40,939 nucleotides of DNA from Clostridioides difficile (GTDB taxonomy: Bacteria; Bacillota; Clostridia; Peptostreptococcales; Peptostreptococcaceae). The stretch is from NCBI RefSeq assembly GCF_900243075.1, contig NZ_OEZH01000080.1, positions 1 to 40,939 of the forward strand, given 5' to 3'. Numbering within the stretch: the stretch's first letter is position 1; every line of letters begins with the position of its first letter. The translations under genes were made by a program, and so were the position numbers. Shown here piece by piece: positions 1 to 9,716 of this stretch. The notes beneath the pieces were generated by a model. The model was not told where the DNA came from and ran no database searches. It was given only the letters and a program-made list of their open reading frames with translations.

Positions 1-40
1 TTTATATAAAATAATTAAAAATATACCTATTAAGGTAAGT

Positions 41-90
41 AAAAAAGAGCTCTCACAGAACAAATTTAATTTGCTAATGCGACAGCCCCT
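41..90 (-). terminator. Intrinsic terminator of the radical SAM / membrane protein pair
   Basis: Read on the minus strand, GGGGCTGTCGCA pairs with TGTGAGAGCTCT at 11 of 12 positions counting G-U pairs, and a run of six T follows. The 20-nt loop contains a short palindrome. It lies 23 bases past the stop of the radical SAM gene. The left arm resembles the hairpin arm at 27047-27061. Confidence 0.75.
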
Positions 91-112
91 TAATTTTTTG
101 TAATTTTACTTG

Positions 113-709
113 TTAGTTCTTATGTCTAACTCTTAATGGTATATCAAGTTTTTTTGCTAGTTGTTTAGATTCTTCTATTTCTTCTGAAGATATTTCATCT
201 ACTACTGAAAAAGCAACTTCTTTTATATATTTTTTGCAATCTCTAGCAAAATCTAACATATAATCAAATGATTTTTCTCCGAATTTTGGCTGAGTAACTC
301 TATTATAAGCTTCTTTATTTGGGGCATTAAGACTTATTGATACTGCATCTATAACATCTTTTAAAAGAATCGCTGTTTTTTTATTATGTATTAAATCACT
401 TAGACCATTTGTATTTATTCTTGTCTTTATATTGCTTTTTTCTTTTATAAACTTAGCTACTTCTATTAACTCATTTATTCTCATTAATGGTTCGCCATAT
501 CCACAAAATACAATTTCATCATAATCGTCTAAATTGTATTGGTTGAAAGCTTCTTTTACTTCTTCTATACTTGGTTCATGCTCTAACCATAGACTGCCAC
601 TATTTGCAACTTCATCTTTTTCATTTCTTATGCAAAAAACGCAACCACATGGACATGTGTTAGTTATATTTACATAGATACTATTTTCAATTGTATATAA
701 GATATTCAT
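113..709 (-). CDS. Radical SAM protein (TatD-linked type)
   Basis: A 198-residue radical SAM enzyme with a CxxxCxxC cluster motif at Cys19, Cys23 and Cys26 for the SAM-binding [4Fe-4S] cluster. An FCGYGEPL segment near residue 68 is the usual SAM-contacting GGEP-like motif, and SISLNA near residue 124 fits the barrel core. It is short for the superfamily and has no C-terminal SPASM cysteines. It resembles the small TatD-associated radical SAM family (recalled as TIGR04038); the substrate is unknown. It lies 26 bases downstream of the membrane protein gene and is probably cotranscribed, with a GGAGGG ribosome site before the ATG. Confidence 0.8.
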   Translation of the reverse strand: MNILYTIENSIYVNITNTCPCGCVFCIRNEKDEVANSGSLWLEHEPSIEEVKEAFNQYNLDDYDEIVFCGYGEPLMRINELIEVAKFIKEKSNIKTRINTNGLSDLIHNKKTAILLKDVIDAVSISLNAPNKEAYNRVTQPKFGEKSFDYMLDFARDCKKYIKEVAFSVVDEISSEEIEESKQLAKKLDIPLRVRHKN

Positions 710-735
710 AATTTTCCCTCCATAAATTTAAATTC

Positions 736-1263
736 TTAATTAAAATAACGTTTTTTAAAATCAAGTTTATCAAGTGCTATACCTAAAATTATAAAAACAA
801 TAAAACTTCCTATTGGTTGTAATAAACCAAGTAAGCTCATTACAAATGCACTTGTAAAGCTTCCAATAATTATCCCCTCAGCAAACATGTATAAAACTAA
901 TCCTACTATACCTGCTGCAACCGAAGCAACTATATTTCTTTTATTTATTATTTTGTCACTTTTAGAAGTGAAAAATAATACAAGTATTGGCTTTATGATT
1001 ATAGTTGGTATTACCCAGATGGCAGCACCTGTAGATAAATCAGCCAGACCAGCACCAATTGCAGAGGCGGCTATAGCATAATTTGTTGGCAAAATAGTTG
1101 CAGCAAGATAAATAAAAGCATCTCCTATATGAACATATCCATTGTTCCCACCAACTGGGATATGTAATATATACGCTATTGTCAGACATATTATGGATGC
1201 AAATAACGCTGAAGTAACAATATAGGTAGTTTTTTTAGAAGTAACCTTATTCATTTTTTCCAA
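736..1263 (-). CDS. Small integral membrane protein, ECF-transporter S-component-like
   Basis: A 175-residue protein with about five or six hydrophobic segments, a GGNNGYVHIGDAFIYLAA stretch after the first helix, and a short basic C-terminus. The pattern matches the TIGR04002 / ECF substrate-binding (S) component group, which bind small vitamins or precursors and borrow a shared energising module; no such module is encoded nearby. The start is taken as TTG at 1263, 7 bases after a GGGAGG site; the ATG four codons in is too far from it. It pairs with the radical SAM gene downstream, so a role in uptake of that enzyme's substrate or product is an inference only. Confidence 0.7.
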   Translation of the reverse strand: MEKMNKVTSKKTTYIVTSALFASIICLTIAYILHIPVGGNNGYVHIGDAFIYLAATILPTNYAIAASAIGAGLADLSTGAAIWVIPTIIIKPILVLFFTSKSDKIINKRNIVASVAAGIVGLVLYMFAEGIIIGSFTSAFVMSLLGLLQPIGSFIVFIILGIALDKLDFKKRYFN

Positions 1264-1617
1264 TATACTCCCTCCCTAAAAATCCACAGCTAACATAATT
1301 GTAATGTTTTCTTATAAATATATTAATATTAATCATACAATTTTCATAGTTTGTTGAGTGTTTTTTTTGCAAAACACAGATTGTACCCATTCAAATGTAT
1401 ATAAATAGAAAAGTAAAATAGAGGTAGAGTAGGAGTAGTTAGAATAAGGTAATATAAATGTAATTTGGAATGTATAAAAAGTGAACAAGTTTGATATAAA
1501 AAATAATATAAGAGAGTCTACTCAATATGTATTGAATATGACTCTCTTATATTTGGGAAATTAAAGGCTATTTTGTTAGATAATAGCTAATTAATGAAAA
1601 AATATATTTATAAAATA
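1264..1617. other. Intergenic region between ldhA and the membrane protein gene
   Basis: 354 bases without a supported gene. It holds the ldhA terminator (1496-1552). The remainder is AT-rich and must contain the minus-strand promoter of the 1263 gene, but I see no convincing -35/-10 pair and no recognisable riboswitch. Confidence 0.5.
1496..1552 (-). terminator. Intrinsic terminator of ldhA
   Basis: A perfect 13-bp stem, ATATAAGAGAGTC (1506-1518) with its complement at 1540-1552. A further CAATA/TATTG pairing sits inside the loop. On the minus strand the stem is followed by a T-rich tract (TTATTTTTT), 66 bases after the ldhA stop. Confidence 0.85.
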
Positions 1618-2616
1618 CTAATTTACTCTATTAGCAGCAGTTCCTGTGCTTATAACGTCTACAGCACTACTTAAACTAGAATAAACTATATTTTCTATCG
1701 CTGTACTAGTGAAGAAACCAAGGTGATGAGTGAATATAACTTGTTCCATAGAAAGAAGTTTGTTTATTTCTGGGTCAGTTAATTCACCTGGATTCATCTT
1801 TTTATTTAAGAATAATCCTTCAGTCTCGAATGTATCAAGAGCAGCAGCTCTAATTTTTCCTGACTCTAGTGCTTCTATTAAGTCCCCTGTCTTAATTAAA
1901 CCACCACGTCCAGTATTTACTATGTAAGCTCCATCCTTCATTATAGCTAGAGTATCTTTATTTATCATATGTTTTGTTCCATCAAGTAAAGGAGTATGTA
2001 ATGTTATAAGGTCAGCTTCTTTTAGAAGGTCTTCTAAAGAATCTTTATAAGTTAATATATCATTTAAATCACTATTTGGATATTGGTCAAATGCAATTAC
2101 ATTAGCTCCTAGACCTTTGAATAATTTTGCAGAAGTAGCACCTATTTTTCCTGTACCTATAACACCAACTGTAATAGATCTAACTTCTGTCCCAAGAAGT
2201 TCAGCTATCCAACGGTAGTCACCTTCACAGACTTTTTTCTTTACTAAAGGAGTTTTTCTTAAAAGATTCATAGCTTGAGTAACTGCTAATTCAGCTATTG
2301 CATTAGGTGAATAAGAAGGAACATTTGTAACAATAAGTCCATTTTCATTAACTAAATCAAAATGTATCATATCAACCCCTGCAGTTCTTGAAGCTATAAC
2401 TTTAACCCCAGCATCTTTTAAAGTTTCATAAATATAAGGGTTATCTATATAGTTAGTTTGTTGTATAGATATACCATCATATCCTTTAGCTTTAACTACA
2501 TTTTCTTCAGTCATATTTTCAGGATAAATATCCACTTGAACATCCTTATGTTCTTCAGACCATTTTTTTATTACTGGTTCTTCATAATCGCGTGCTCCAA
2601 ATACTAGTATTTTCAT
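1618..2616 (-). CDS. ldhA: (R)-2-hydroxyisocaproate dehydrogenase
   Basis: A 332-residue D-2-hydroxyacid dehydrogenase that reduces 2-oxoisocaproate, from leucine transamination, to (R)-2-hydroxyisocaproate with NADH. This is the first committed step of the reductive branch of leucine fermentation. The NAD site GTGKIG is at residues 154-159. The catalytic triad is visible as Arg237 (NTGRGGL), Glu264 (DTFETEG) and His297 (FTHHLG). Length is normal. A GGAGGG site precedes the ATG. It is transcribed away from hadA and has its own terminator. Assignment to LdhA rests on the family and on its place beside the had operon. Confidence 0.93.
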   Translation of the reverse strand: MKILVFGARDYEEPVIKKWSEEHKDVQVDIYPENMTEENVVKAKGYDGISIQQTNYIDNPYIYETLKDAGVKVIASRTAGVDMIHFDLVNENGLIVTNVPSYSPNAIAELAVTQAMNLLRKTPLVKKKVCEGDYRWIAELLGTEVRSITVGVIGTGKIGATSAKLFKGLGANVIAFDQYPNSDLNDILTYKDSLEDLLKEADLITLHTPLLDGTKHMINKDTLAIMKDGAYIVNTGRGGLIKTGDLIEALESGKIRAAALDTFETEGLFLNKKMNPGELTDPEINKLLSMEQVIFTHHLGFFTSTAIENIVYSSLSSAVDVISTGTAANRVN

Positions 2617-3003
2617 ATCAATACCCTCCTGTAATTATTAAATTATATGGTAATTTTTCATTTAGAAATAATATGTAGCATATAAGGTTATATTTTTTAT
2701 ACAAAATTTTTAAAGTTAAAAATTTAGTTTTGAAATTGTTTTCCCTGTTTTATTTTGATATTTAGTTATTTTTTATTTAATGTAATAATTGCTTGAAAAA
2801 TTTATCAAAGAAATTGTTATTTTTTAGATTAATTATTATTAAAAAATTATCTAAGTTTGAAATTAGTTAACTAACTTGCTGATTAATTACAATGATAACA
2901 TGTGTTTTTGAGTTTAGCAATGAAAACTTTTTTTGAAATGTCAAGCTTTTTCATAAAAAAATATATAAAAAAAACTTTTAAAAGCATGGAAAAAATAGCA
3001 AAA

Positions 3004-3020
3004 TGCAATGGGTAGTTGCA
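3004..3020. promoter_or_regulatory. Candidate upstream activator site
   Basis: TGCAA-N7-TTGCA is a 17-bp inverted repeat about 86-102 bp upstream of the -24 element, a usual distance for a sigma-54 activator dimer. The proposed partner is the activator encoded at 11239-12870. The match to any known operator was not tested. Confidence 0.4.
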
Positions 3021-3105
3021 AGATGCCACGATATGAAAGCAATCATTCAATTGTATATTGTTAAAAAACATTCAAATCAAGCGATATTTTGCTTAAATAT
3101 AAAGT

Positions 3106-3121
3106 TGGCACGATAAATGCT
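3106..3121 (+). promoter_or_regulatory. Sigma-54 (-24/-12) promoter of the had operon
   Basis: TGGCACGATAAATGCT matches the sigma-54 consensus TGGCACG-N4-TTGCW at all but one fixed position. The invariant GG (3107-3108) and GC (3119-3120) are 12 bases apart as required. The expected transcript start is near 3132, giving a leader of about 160 nt. Confidence 0.88.
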
Positions 3122-3292
3122 TAACAATATAGGTGTAAGACAATAAAACAATAAAAAATAATTTTAATAATTTTTAAGTTATTTTAGATAAGATTAGGAA
3201 CTTTGACATCAGATAGTTAATATCAGAAAAAAGTATTTTATGAGTGATTTAATCGAAATTTTATAATTGATACTATTAAGGAGGAAAACGTT

Positions 3293-4492
3293 ATGCTTTT
3301 AGAAGGAGTTAAAGTAGTAGAACTTTCAAGTTTCATCGCAGCACCATGTTGTGCAAAAATGTTAGGAGACTGGGGTGCAGAGGTTATTAAGATTGAACCT
3401 ATAGAAGGTGATGGAATAAGAGTTATGGGTGGAACATTTAAATCTCCAGCATCAGATGATGAAAACCCTATGTTTGAATTAGAAAATGGAAATAAAAAGG
3501 GTGTAAGTATTAATGTAAAATCAAAAGAAGGAGTAGAAATATTACATAAATTATTATCAGAAGCAGACATATTTGTAACTAATGTTAGAGTTCAAGCATT
3601 AGAAAAAATGGGAATAGCTTATGACCAAATAAAAGATAAATATCCAGGATTAATATTCTCTCAAATATTAGGATATGGTGAAAAAGGACCTTTAAAAGAT
3701 AAACCAGGATTTGACTACACTGCATACTTCGCAAGAGGAGGAGTTAGCCAATCTGTTATGGAAAAAGGAACATCTCCAGCAAATACAGCAGCAGGATTTG
3801 GTGACCACTATGCAGGTCTAGCATTAGCAGCAGGAAGTTTAGCAGCATTACATAAAAAAGGTCAAACTGGTAAAGGTGAGAGAGTAACAGTAAGTCTTTT
3901 CCATACAGCTATATATGGAATGGGAACAATGATAACAACAGCACAATACGGAAATGAAATGCCTTTATCAAGAGAAAATCCAAACAGCCCACTAATGACT
4001 ACATATAAATGTAAAGACGGAAGATGGATTCAATTAGCTTTAATACAATACAACAAGTGGTTAGGCAAATTCTGTAAGGTTATAAATAGAGAATATATAT
4101 TAGAAGATGATAGATACAATAACATAGATTCAATGGTTAATCATGTTGAAGATTTAGTTAAGATAGTTGGAGAAGCTATGTTAGAAAAAACATTAGACGA
4201 GTGGTCAGCTCTATTAGAAGAAGCAGACTTACCATTTGAAAAAATCCAAAGCTGTGAAGATTTATTAGATGACGAACAAGCTTGGGCAAATGACTTCTTA
4301 TTTAAGAAAACATATGATAGCGGAAATACAGGTGTCTTAGTTAATACTCCAGTTATGTTTAGAAATGAAGGAATTAAAGATTATACACCAGCACCAAAAG
4401 TAGGTCAACATACTGTAGAAGTATTAAAATCTTTAGGCTATGATGAAGAAAAAATAAATAACTTCAAAGATAGTAAAGTTGTAAGATATTAA
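3293..4492 (+). CDS. hadA: 2-hydroxyisocaproate CoA-transferase
   Basis: A 399-residue family III CoA-transferase. It moves CoA from isocaproyl-CoA or a related acyl-CoA onto (R)-2-hydroxyisocaproate, giving the substrate of the HadBC dehydratase. The catalytic Asp171 lies in FGDHYAG, as expected for the family's covalent aspartyl intermediate. The N-terminus (VVELSSFIAAPCC) and the GTGRGE-like GKGERVTVSLFHTA segment are typical. An AAGGAGG site precedes the ATG. It is the first gene of a seven-gene plus-strand operon driven by the sigma-54 promoter upstream. Confidence 0.95.
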   Translation: MLLEGVKVVELSSFIAAPCCAKMLGDWGAEVIKIEPIEGDGIRVMGGTFKSPASDDENPMFELENGNKKGVSINVKSKEGVEILHKLLSEADIFVTNVRVQALEKMGIAYDQIKDKYPGLIFSQILGYGEKGPLKDKPGFDYTAYFARGGVSQSVMEKGTSPANTAAGFGDHYAGLALAAGSLAALHKKGQTGKGERVTVSLFHTAIYGMGTMITTAQYGNEMPLSRENPNSPLMTTYKCKDGRWIQLALIQYNKWLGKFCKVINREYILEDDRYNNIDSMVNHVEDLVKIVGEAMLEKTLDEWSALLEEADLPFEKIQSCEDLLDDEQAWANDFLFKKTYDSGNTGVLVNTPVMFRNEGIKDYTPAPKVGQHTVEVLKSLGYDEEKINNFKDSKVVRY

Positions 4493-4530
4493 TTAGTAAT
4501 TCTAGATTTTTTAAAAGGAGAATGCTAAAG

Positions 4531-5331
4531 ATGTACACAATGGGATTAGATATAGGTTCAACTGCATCAAAGGGAGTAATCTTAAAGGATGGAGAAGATA
4601 TTGTAGCTTATGAAACAATATCTTCTGGTACTGGAACTACTGGACCATCAAGAGTTTTAGAAAAATTATATGGCAAGACAGGTCTTGCAAGAGAAGATAT
4701 TGAAAAAGTTGTAGTTACAGGATATGGAAGAATGAATTATTCAGATGCTGATAAGCAAATAAGTGAATTAAGCTGTCATGCTAGGGGAGTAAATTTCATA
4801 ATTCCAGAGACAAGAACCATTATTGACATAGGTGGTCAAGATGCAAAGGTATTAAAGTTAGATAATAATGGAAGACTACTAAACTTTCTTATGAATGATA
4901 AATGTGCTGCAGGTACAGGAAGATTTTTAGATGTAATGGCAAAAATAATAGAGGTTGATGTATCTGAACTCGGAAGTATATCTATGAATTCTCAAAATGA
5001 AGTATCAATAAGCAGTACATGTACAGTATTTGCAGAGTCTGAAGTTATATCACATTTATCTGAAAATGCAAAAATTGAAGATATAGTAGCAGGTATTCAT
5101 ACTTCAGTAGCAAAGAGAGTTTCTAGCCTAGTAAAAAGAATAGGAGTACAAAGAAATGTAGTTATGGTTGGTGGAGTTGCTAGAAATAGTGGTATCGTAA
5201 GAGCTATGGCAAGAGAAATCAACACAGAAATTATTGTACCTGATATACCTCAATTAACTGGTGCTTTAGGAGCAGCGTTATATGCTTTTGATGAAGCAAA
5301 AGAATCACAAAAAGAAGTGAAAAATATATAA
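4531..5331 (+). CDS. hadI: Activator (archerase) of 2-hydroxyisocaproyl-CoA dehydratase
   Basis: A 266-residue ASKHA-fold ATPase that injects one high-energy electron into HadBC at the cost of ATP. It works as a homodimer sharing one [4Fe-4S] cluster. The expected ligands are Cys125 (NDKCAAGTG) and Cys164 (SSTCTVFAES). GLDIGSTASKG is the first nucleotide-binding motif and IDIGGQDAKV the second. The start is set at 4531: the AGGAG site ends at 4520, only 1 base before an in-frame ATG at 4522 but 10 bases before 4531. Confidence 0.95.
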   Translation: MYTMGLDIGSTASKGVILKDGEDIVAYETISSGTGTTGPSRVLEKLYGKTGLAREDIEKVVVTGYGRMNYSDADKQISELSCHARGVNFIIPETRTIIDIGGQDAKVLKLDNNGRLLNFLMNDKCAAGTGRFLDVMAKIIEVDVSELGSISMNSQNEVSISSTCTVFAESEVISHLSENAKIEDIVAGIHTSVAKRVSSLVKRIGVQRNVVMVGGVARNSGIVRAMAREINTEIIVPDIPQLTGALGAALYAFDEAKESQKEVKNI

Positions 5332-5345
5332 AAAGAGGGATGAAA

Positions 5346-6572
5346 ATGTCTGAAAAAAAAGAAGCTAGAGTAGTAATAAATGATTTATTAGCTGAACAAT
5401 ATGCAAATGCATTTAAAGCTAAAGAAGAAGGAAGACCTGTAGGTTGGTCAACATCAGTATTTCCTCAAGAATTAGCAGAAGTATTTGACTTAAACGTATT
5501 ATATCCAGAAAATCAAGCAGCTGGGGTAGCAGCTAAAAAAGGTTCTTTAGAATTATGTGAAATGGCTGAATCTAAAGGATATTCTATCGACCTATGTGCA
5601 TATGCAAGAACAAATTTTGGTCTTTTAGAAAATGGGGGCTGTGAAGCTTTAGATATGCCAGCTCCAGATTTCCTACTTTGCTGTAACAATATATGTAACC
5701 AAGTTATAAAATGGTATGAAAATATATCAAGAGAATTAGATATACCTCTAATAATGATTGATACAACTTTCAATAATGAAGATGAAGTTACTCAATCAAG
5801 AATTGACTATATAAAAGCTCAATTTGAAGAAGCTATAAAACAATTAGAAGTTATATCAGGGAAGAAATTTGACCCTAAGAAGTTTGAAGAAGTAATGAAA
5901 ATATCAGCTGAAAACGGAAGATTATGGAAATATTCTATGAGTTTACCAGCAGATTCTTCTCCTTCTCCAATGAATGGATTTGACTTATTTACTTACATGG
6001 CTGTAATAGTTTGTGCTAGAGGTAAAAAAGAAACTACAGAAGCGTTTAAGTTACTTATAGAAGAATTAGAGGACAACATGAATACTGGTAAATCTTCTTT
6101 TAGAGGAGAAGAGAAATACAGAATAATGATGGAAGGTATACCTTGTTGGCCATATATAGGATATAAAATGAAAACATTAGCCAAATTTGGAGTTAATATG
6201 ACAGGTAGTGTTTATCCACATGCTTGGGCATTACAATATGAAGTTAATGATTTAGATGGAATGGCAGTAGCATACAGTACTATGTTTAACAACGTAAACT
6301 TAGACCGTATGACAAAATATAGAGTTGATTCTTTAGTAGAGGGTAAATGTGATGGAGCATTCTATCATATGAACAGAAGCTGTAAGCTGATGAGTTTAAT
6401 ACAATATGAAATGCAAAGAAGAGCAGCTGAAGAAACTGGATTACCATATGCTGGATTTGATGGTGACCAAGCAGACCCTAGAGCTTTTACTAATGCTCAA
6501 TTTGAAACAAGAATTCAAGGTTTAGTTGAAGTAATGGAAGAAAGAAAAAAACTTAATAGAGGTGAGATATAA
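5346..6572 (+). CDS. hadB: 2-hydroxyisocaproyl-CoA dehydratase, alpha subunit
   Basis: A 408-residue subunit of the radical dehydratase that removes water from (R)-2-hydroxyisocaproyl-CoA to give isocaprenoyl-CoA through a ketyl radical. Cys84, Cys117 and Cys346 are present and match the positions I recall as the [4Fe-4S] ligands. The fourth iron site stays open for substrate. The start is at 5346, because the first in-frame ATG (5340) overlaps the AGAGGGA ribosome site. The stop overlaps the hadC start by one base (TAATG), which suggests translational coupling of the two subunits. Confidence 0.95.
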   Translation: MSEKKEARVVINDLLAEQYANAFKAKEEGRPVGWSTSVFPQELAEVFDLNVLYPENQAAGVAAKKGSLELCEMAESKGYSIDLCAYARTNFGLLENGGCEALDMPAPDFLLCCNNICNQVIKWYENISRELDIPLIMIDTTFNNEDEVTQSRIDYIKAQFEEAIKQLEVISGKKFDPKKFEEVMKISAENGRLWKYSMSLPADSSPSPMNGFDLFTYMAVIVCARGKKETTEAFKLLIEELEDNMNTGKSSFRGEEKYRIMMEGIPCWPYIGYKMKTLAKFGVNMTGSVYPHAWALQYEVNDLDGMAVAYSTMFNNVNLDRMTKYRVDSLVEGKCDGAFYHMNRSCKLMSLIQYEMQRRAAEETGLPYAGFDGDQADPRAFTNAQFETRIQGLVEVMEERKKLNRGEI

Positions 6573-7699
6573 TGGAAGCTATTTTATCTAAAATGAAAGA
6601 AGTAGTTGAAAATCCAAATGCGGCTGTAAAAAAATATAAAAGTGAAACTGGTAAAAAAGCTATAGGTTGTTTCCCAGTTTATTGCCCAGAAGAGATTATA
6701 CATGCAGCTGGAATGCTTCCAGTTGGTATATGGGGAGGACAAATAGAATTAGATTTAGCTAAACAATATTTCCCTGCATTTGCATGTTCAATAATGCAAT
6801 CATGTTTAGAATATGGATTAAAAGGTGCTTATGATGAGTTATCTGGAGTTATTATACCAGGTATGTGTGACACATTAATTTGTCTAGGACAAAACTGGAA
6901 ATCAGCAGTACCTCATATAAAATATATATCATTAGTACATCCACAAAATAGAAAACTTGAAGCTGGTGTAAAATACTTAATCAGTGAGTATAAAGGTGTA
7001 AAAAGAGAACTTGAAGAAATATGTGGTTATGAAATAGAAGAAGCAAAAATTCATGAAAGTATAGAAATTTACAATGAACATAGAAAAACTATGAGAGACT
7101 TTGTTGAAGTAGCTTATAAACATTCTAATACTATAAAACCATCAATAAGAAGTTTAGTAATTAAGAGTGGATTTTTCATGAGAAAAGAAGAACACACTAA
7201 ATTAGTAAAAGATTTAATAGCAAAATTAAATGCTATGCCAGAAGAAGTCTGTTCTGGAAAGAAAGTTTTATTAACAGGTATAGTAGCTGATTCTAAAGAT
7301 ATATTAGATATTTTAGAAGACAACAATATATCAGTTGTAGCTGATGATTTAGCTCAAGAAACAAGACAATTCAGAACAGATGTACCAGCAGGTGATGATG
7401 CGTTAGAGAGATTAGCAAGACAATGGTCAAACATAGAAGGATGTTCATTAGCTTATGACCCTAAGAAAAAACGTGGGTCACTTATAGTAGATGAAGTTAA
7501 AAAGAAAGATATAGATGGTGTTATCTTCTGTATGATGAAATTCTGTGACCCAGAAGAATACGATTATCCTTTAGTTAGAAAAGATATAGAAGATAGTGGA
7601 ATACCTACTTTATATGTTGAAATTGACCAACAAACTCAGAATAATGAACAAGCCAGAACTCGTATTCAAACTTTTGCTGAGATGATGAGTTTAGCGTAA
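6572..7699 (+). CDS. hadC: 2-hydroxyisocaproyl-CoA dehydratase, beta subunit
   Basis: A 375-residue partner of HadB in the same dehydratase family, carrying the second [4Fe-4S] cluster. Candidate cysteine ligands include Cys72, Cys78, Cys99 and Cys104 and those in the later [12 protein letters not shown] segment. The N-terminal [17 protein letters not shown] block is typical of the family. Its ATG overlaps the hadB stop by one base. There is no separate strong ribosome site other than the GGTGAG inside hadB. Confidence 0.95.
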   Translation: MEAILSKMKEVVENPNAAVKKYKSETGKKAIGCFPVYCPEEIIHAAGMLPVGIWGGQIELDLAKQYFPAFACSIMQSCLEYGLKGAYDELSGVIIPGMCDTLICLGQNWKSAVPHIKYISLVHPQNRKLEAGVKYLISEYKGVKRELEEICGYEIEEAKIHESIEIYNEHRKTMRDFVEVAYKHSNTIKPSIRSLVIKSGFFMRKEEHTKLVKDLIAKLNAMPEEVCSGKKVLLTGIVADSKDILDILEDNNISVVADDLAQETRQFRTDVPAGDDALERLARQWSNIEGCSLAYDPKKKRGSLIVDEVKKKDIDGVIFCMMKFCDPEEYDYPLVRKDIEDSGIPTLYVEIDQQTQNNEQARTRIQTFAEMMSLA

Positions 7700-7746
7700 G
7701 TTCATTAAAATAAATTTACTATAAAATATGAAAATTGGAGGAAGCT

Positions 7747-8880
7747 ATGTTATATAACAAAGAACAAGAACTTTTAAGAAAAGCAGTAAGAGATTTTGTT
7801 AGTAAAGAATTAGATACTTTACCAGCAGAAATGGATAAAACAGGTGTAATGCCTAAGGAGTTAATCAAAAAATTAGCTGAAACAAAATTTATAAGCAGTA
7901 ATATCCCAGAAGAGTACGGTGGTGGGGGAGCAGGATATGTTTCTTACGCTATAGTAATGGAAGAAATAGCTAGAAGATGTGCTTCAACAGCTACTTTTGT
8001 TACAGCTGGTTCTTCTCTTGCTTCATTACCAATACTTTATAATGGTACTGAAGAGCAAAAACAAAAATACTTAAAAGGTATAGCAACAGGTGAATTAATA
8101 GGAGCATTTGGTTTAACTGAGCCAGGAGCTGGTTCTGATGCAGCTGGACAACAAACAACAGCAGAATTAGTTGGAGACCATTACATATTAAATGGTAGAA
8201 AAACTTTCATAACTAATGGACCATTCTGTGATGTAGCTATAGTAATAGCAGTTACAGATAGAAGTAAAGGTCTTAGAGGTACATCAGCATTTATAGTAGA
8301 AAGTAAATGGGATGGTTTCTCAACAGGAGCTCATGAAGATAAGATGGGTATAAGAGGGACTGAAACTTCTGACTTAATATTTGAAAACGTTAAAGTTCCA
8401 AAAGAAAACTTACTTGGAAAAGAAGGTCAAGGATTTAAGATAGCAATGGGTACTCTAGAAGTAGGTAGAATAGGTGTTGCTGCCTTAGCTCTAGGAATAG
8501 CTCAAGGTGCTTTAGATGAAGCTGTTAAATATACAAAACAAAGAGTTCAATTTGGTAAGCCTATAGCTAAATTCCAAAATACTCAATTTACTATAGCTGA
8601 CATGGAAACAAAAGTTTGTGCAGCTAGAGGATTAGTTTACGATGCAGCACAAAAGAGAGATGCAGGAATGAGAGTTGCTCAAGAATCTGCTATGGCTAAA
8701 TACTATGCATCAGAAATTGCAAATGAAGTTGCTTATAAAGCATTACAACTTCATGGTGGATATGGATTCATAAAAGATTATGAAATCGAAAGAATGTACA
8801 GAGATGCTAGAATCGTATCAATATATGAAGGAACATCAGAAGTTCAAAAAATGGTAATTTCATCAAACGTATTAAAATAA
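7747..8880 (+). CDS. acdB: Isocaprenoyl-CoA reductase (acyl-CoA dehydrogenase family)
   Basis: A 377-residue FAD acyl-CoA dehydrogenase working in the reducing direction, turning isocaprenoyl-CoA into isocaproyl-CoA with the EtfAB pair encoded next. The family signatures GAFGLTEPGAGSDA (substrate/FAD loop) and QFGKPIAKFQ are present. The catalytic base is expected at Glu361 in IYEGTSE near the C-terminus. The ATG at 7747 is chosen over the in-frame TTG at 7735, because that TTG lies within the TTGGAGG ribosome site. By analogy with clostridial Bcd-Etf complexes the step may be electron-bifurcating; this is inference. Confidence 0.93.
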   Translation: MLYNKEQELLRKAVRDFVSKELDTLPAEMDKTGVMPKELIKKLAETKFISSNIPEEYGGGGAGYVSYAIVMEEIARRCASTATFVTAGSSLASLPILYNGTEEQKQKYLKGIATGELIGAFGLTEPGAGSDAAGQQTTAELVGDHYILNGRKTFITNGPFCDVAIVIAVTDRSKGLRGTSAFIVESKWDGFSTGAHEDKMGIRGTETSDLIFENVKVPKENLLGKEGQGFKIAMGTLEVGRIGVAALALGIAQGALDEAVKYTKQRVQFGKPIAKFQNTQFTIADMETKVCAARGLVYDAAQKRDAGMRVAQESAMAKYYASEIANEVAYKALQLHGGYGFIKDYEIERMYRDARIVSIYEGTSEVQKMVISSNVLK

Positions 8881-8912
8881 TAAATAATCTAATGAAATTG
8901 GAGGTATAGACT

Positions 8913-9698
8913 TTGAAAATATTAGTTTGCGTAAAACAAGTTCCAGATACTAACGAAGTAAGAATAAATAAAGAAACAGGTACTCTTATAAGAGATGGAG
9001 TTCCAAGTATATTAAACCCAGATGATGCAAATGCATTAGAAGAAGCTTTAAAAATTAAAGATGAGCATGATGATGTAACTATAACAGTTATAACAATGGG
9101 ACCTCCTCAAGCAGACTTTATGCTAAGAGAGTGTTTAGCTATGGGGGCTGATGATGCAATATTATTAAGCGATAGAGCATTTGGAGGAGCTGATACTTGG
9201 GCTACATCAAATACTATTGCAGCAGGAATATCTAAAGTAGGCGACTATGACATAATATTTGCAGGAAGACAAGCAATAGATGGAGATACTGCACAAGTTG
9301 GACCACAAATTGCAGAGAAATTAGACATTCCTCAAGTTACATATGTACAAGACTTTAAAATAGAAGGAAAAGACATAATAGTTCAAAGACAATTAGAAGA
9401 TGGATATGAATTAATAAAAGTAAGTACACCTGTACTTTTAACAGCAGTAAAAGAATTAAATTCACCTAGATACATGTCTGTTGATAAAATAGTAAAAGCA
9501 TATAAACATGATGTAAAAGTTTGGACAATTGATGATTTAGATGTAAATAAAGAAGAAGTTGGTTTAAAAGCATCACCAACTAAAGTATTTAGATCATTTA
9601 CTCCTGAGCCAAGAGGAAAAGGAGAAATCTTAGAAGGTAAAGCTGATGAAATAGCTAACAAAATAATAATCGGTCTAAAACAAAAGCACATTATATAA
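8913..9698 (+). CDS. etfB: Electron transfer flavoprotein, beta subunit
   Basis: A 261-residue ETF beta subunit with the family opening (KILVCVKQVPDTNEVRI) and a VGPQIAEKLDIPQVTYV motif. It passes electrons between NADH and AcdB together with EtfA. The start is TTG, 8 bases after a TTGGAGG site; no ATG lies near. It sits 32 bases after acdB and 18 before etfA in the same operon. Confidence 0.92.
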   Translation: MKILVCVKQVPDTNEVRINKETGTLIRDGVPSILNPDDANALEEALKIKDEHDDVTITVITMGPPQADFMLRECLAMGADDAILLSDRAFGGADTWATSNTIAAGISKVGDYDIIFAGRQAIDGDTAQVGPQIAEKLDIPQVTYVQDFKIEGKDIIVQRQLEDGYELIKVSTPVLLTAVKELNSPRYMSVDKIVKAYKHDVKVWTIDDLDVNKEEVGLKASPTKVFRSFTPEPRGKGEILEGKADEIANKIIIGLKQKHII

Positions 9699-9716
9699 GT
9701 TGGAGGAGTACAAACT

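Larger units (their letters stand above)
2617..3292. other. Divergent regulatory region between ldhA and hadA
   Basis: 676 bases of very AT-rich DNA with no supported gene. It contains the sigma-54 promoter of hadA (3106-3121), an inverted repeat about 100 bp upstream of it (3004-3020), and a leader of about 160 nt before hadA. I found no -24/-12 element facing ldhA and no clear sigma-A promoter for it. Confidence 0.6.

Noticed and set aside
2617-2900. Second sigma-54 promoter facing ldhA
   Set aside because: No sequence on the minus strand has GG and GC at the required 12-base spacing with a TGGCAC-like context.
2883-3071. 62-codon minus-strand frame in the ldhA-hadA gap
   Set aside because: No ribosome site before the ATG, low-complexity AT-rich composition, and it lies across the candidate activator site and regulatory DNA.
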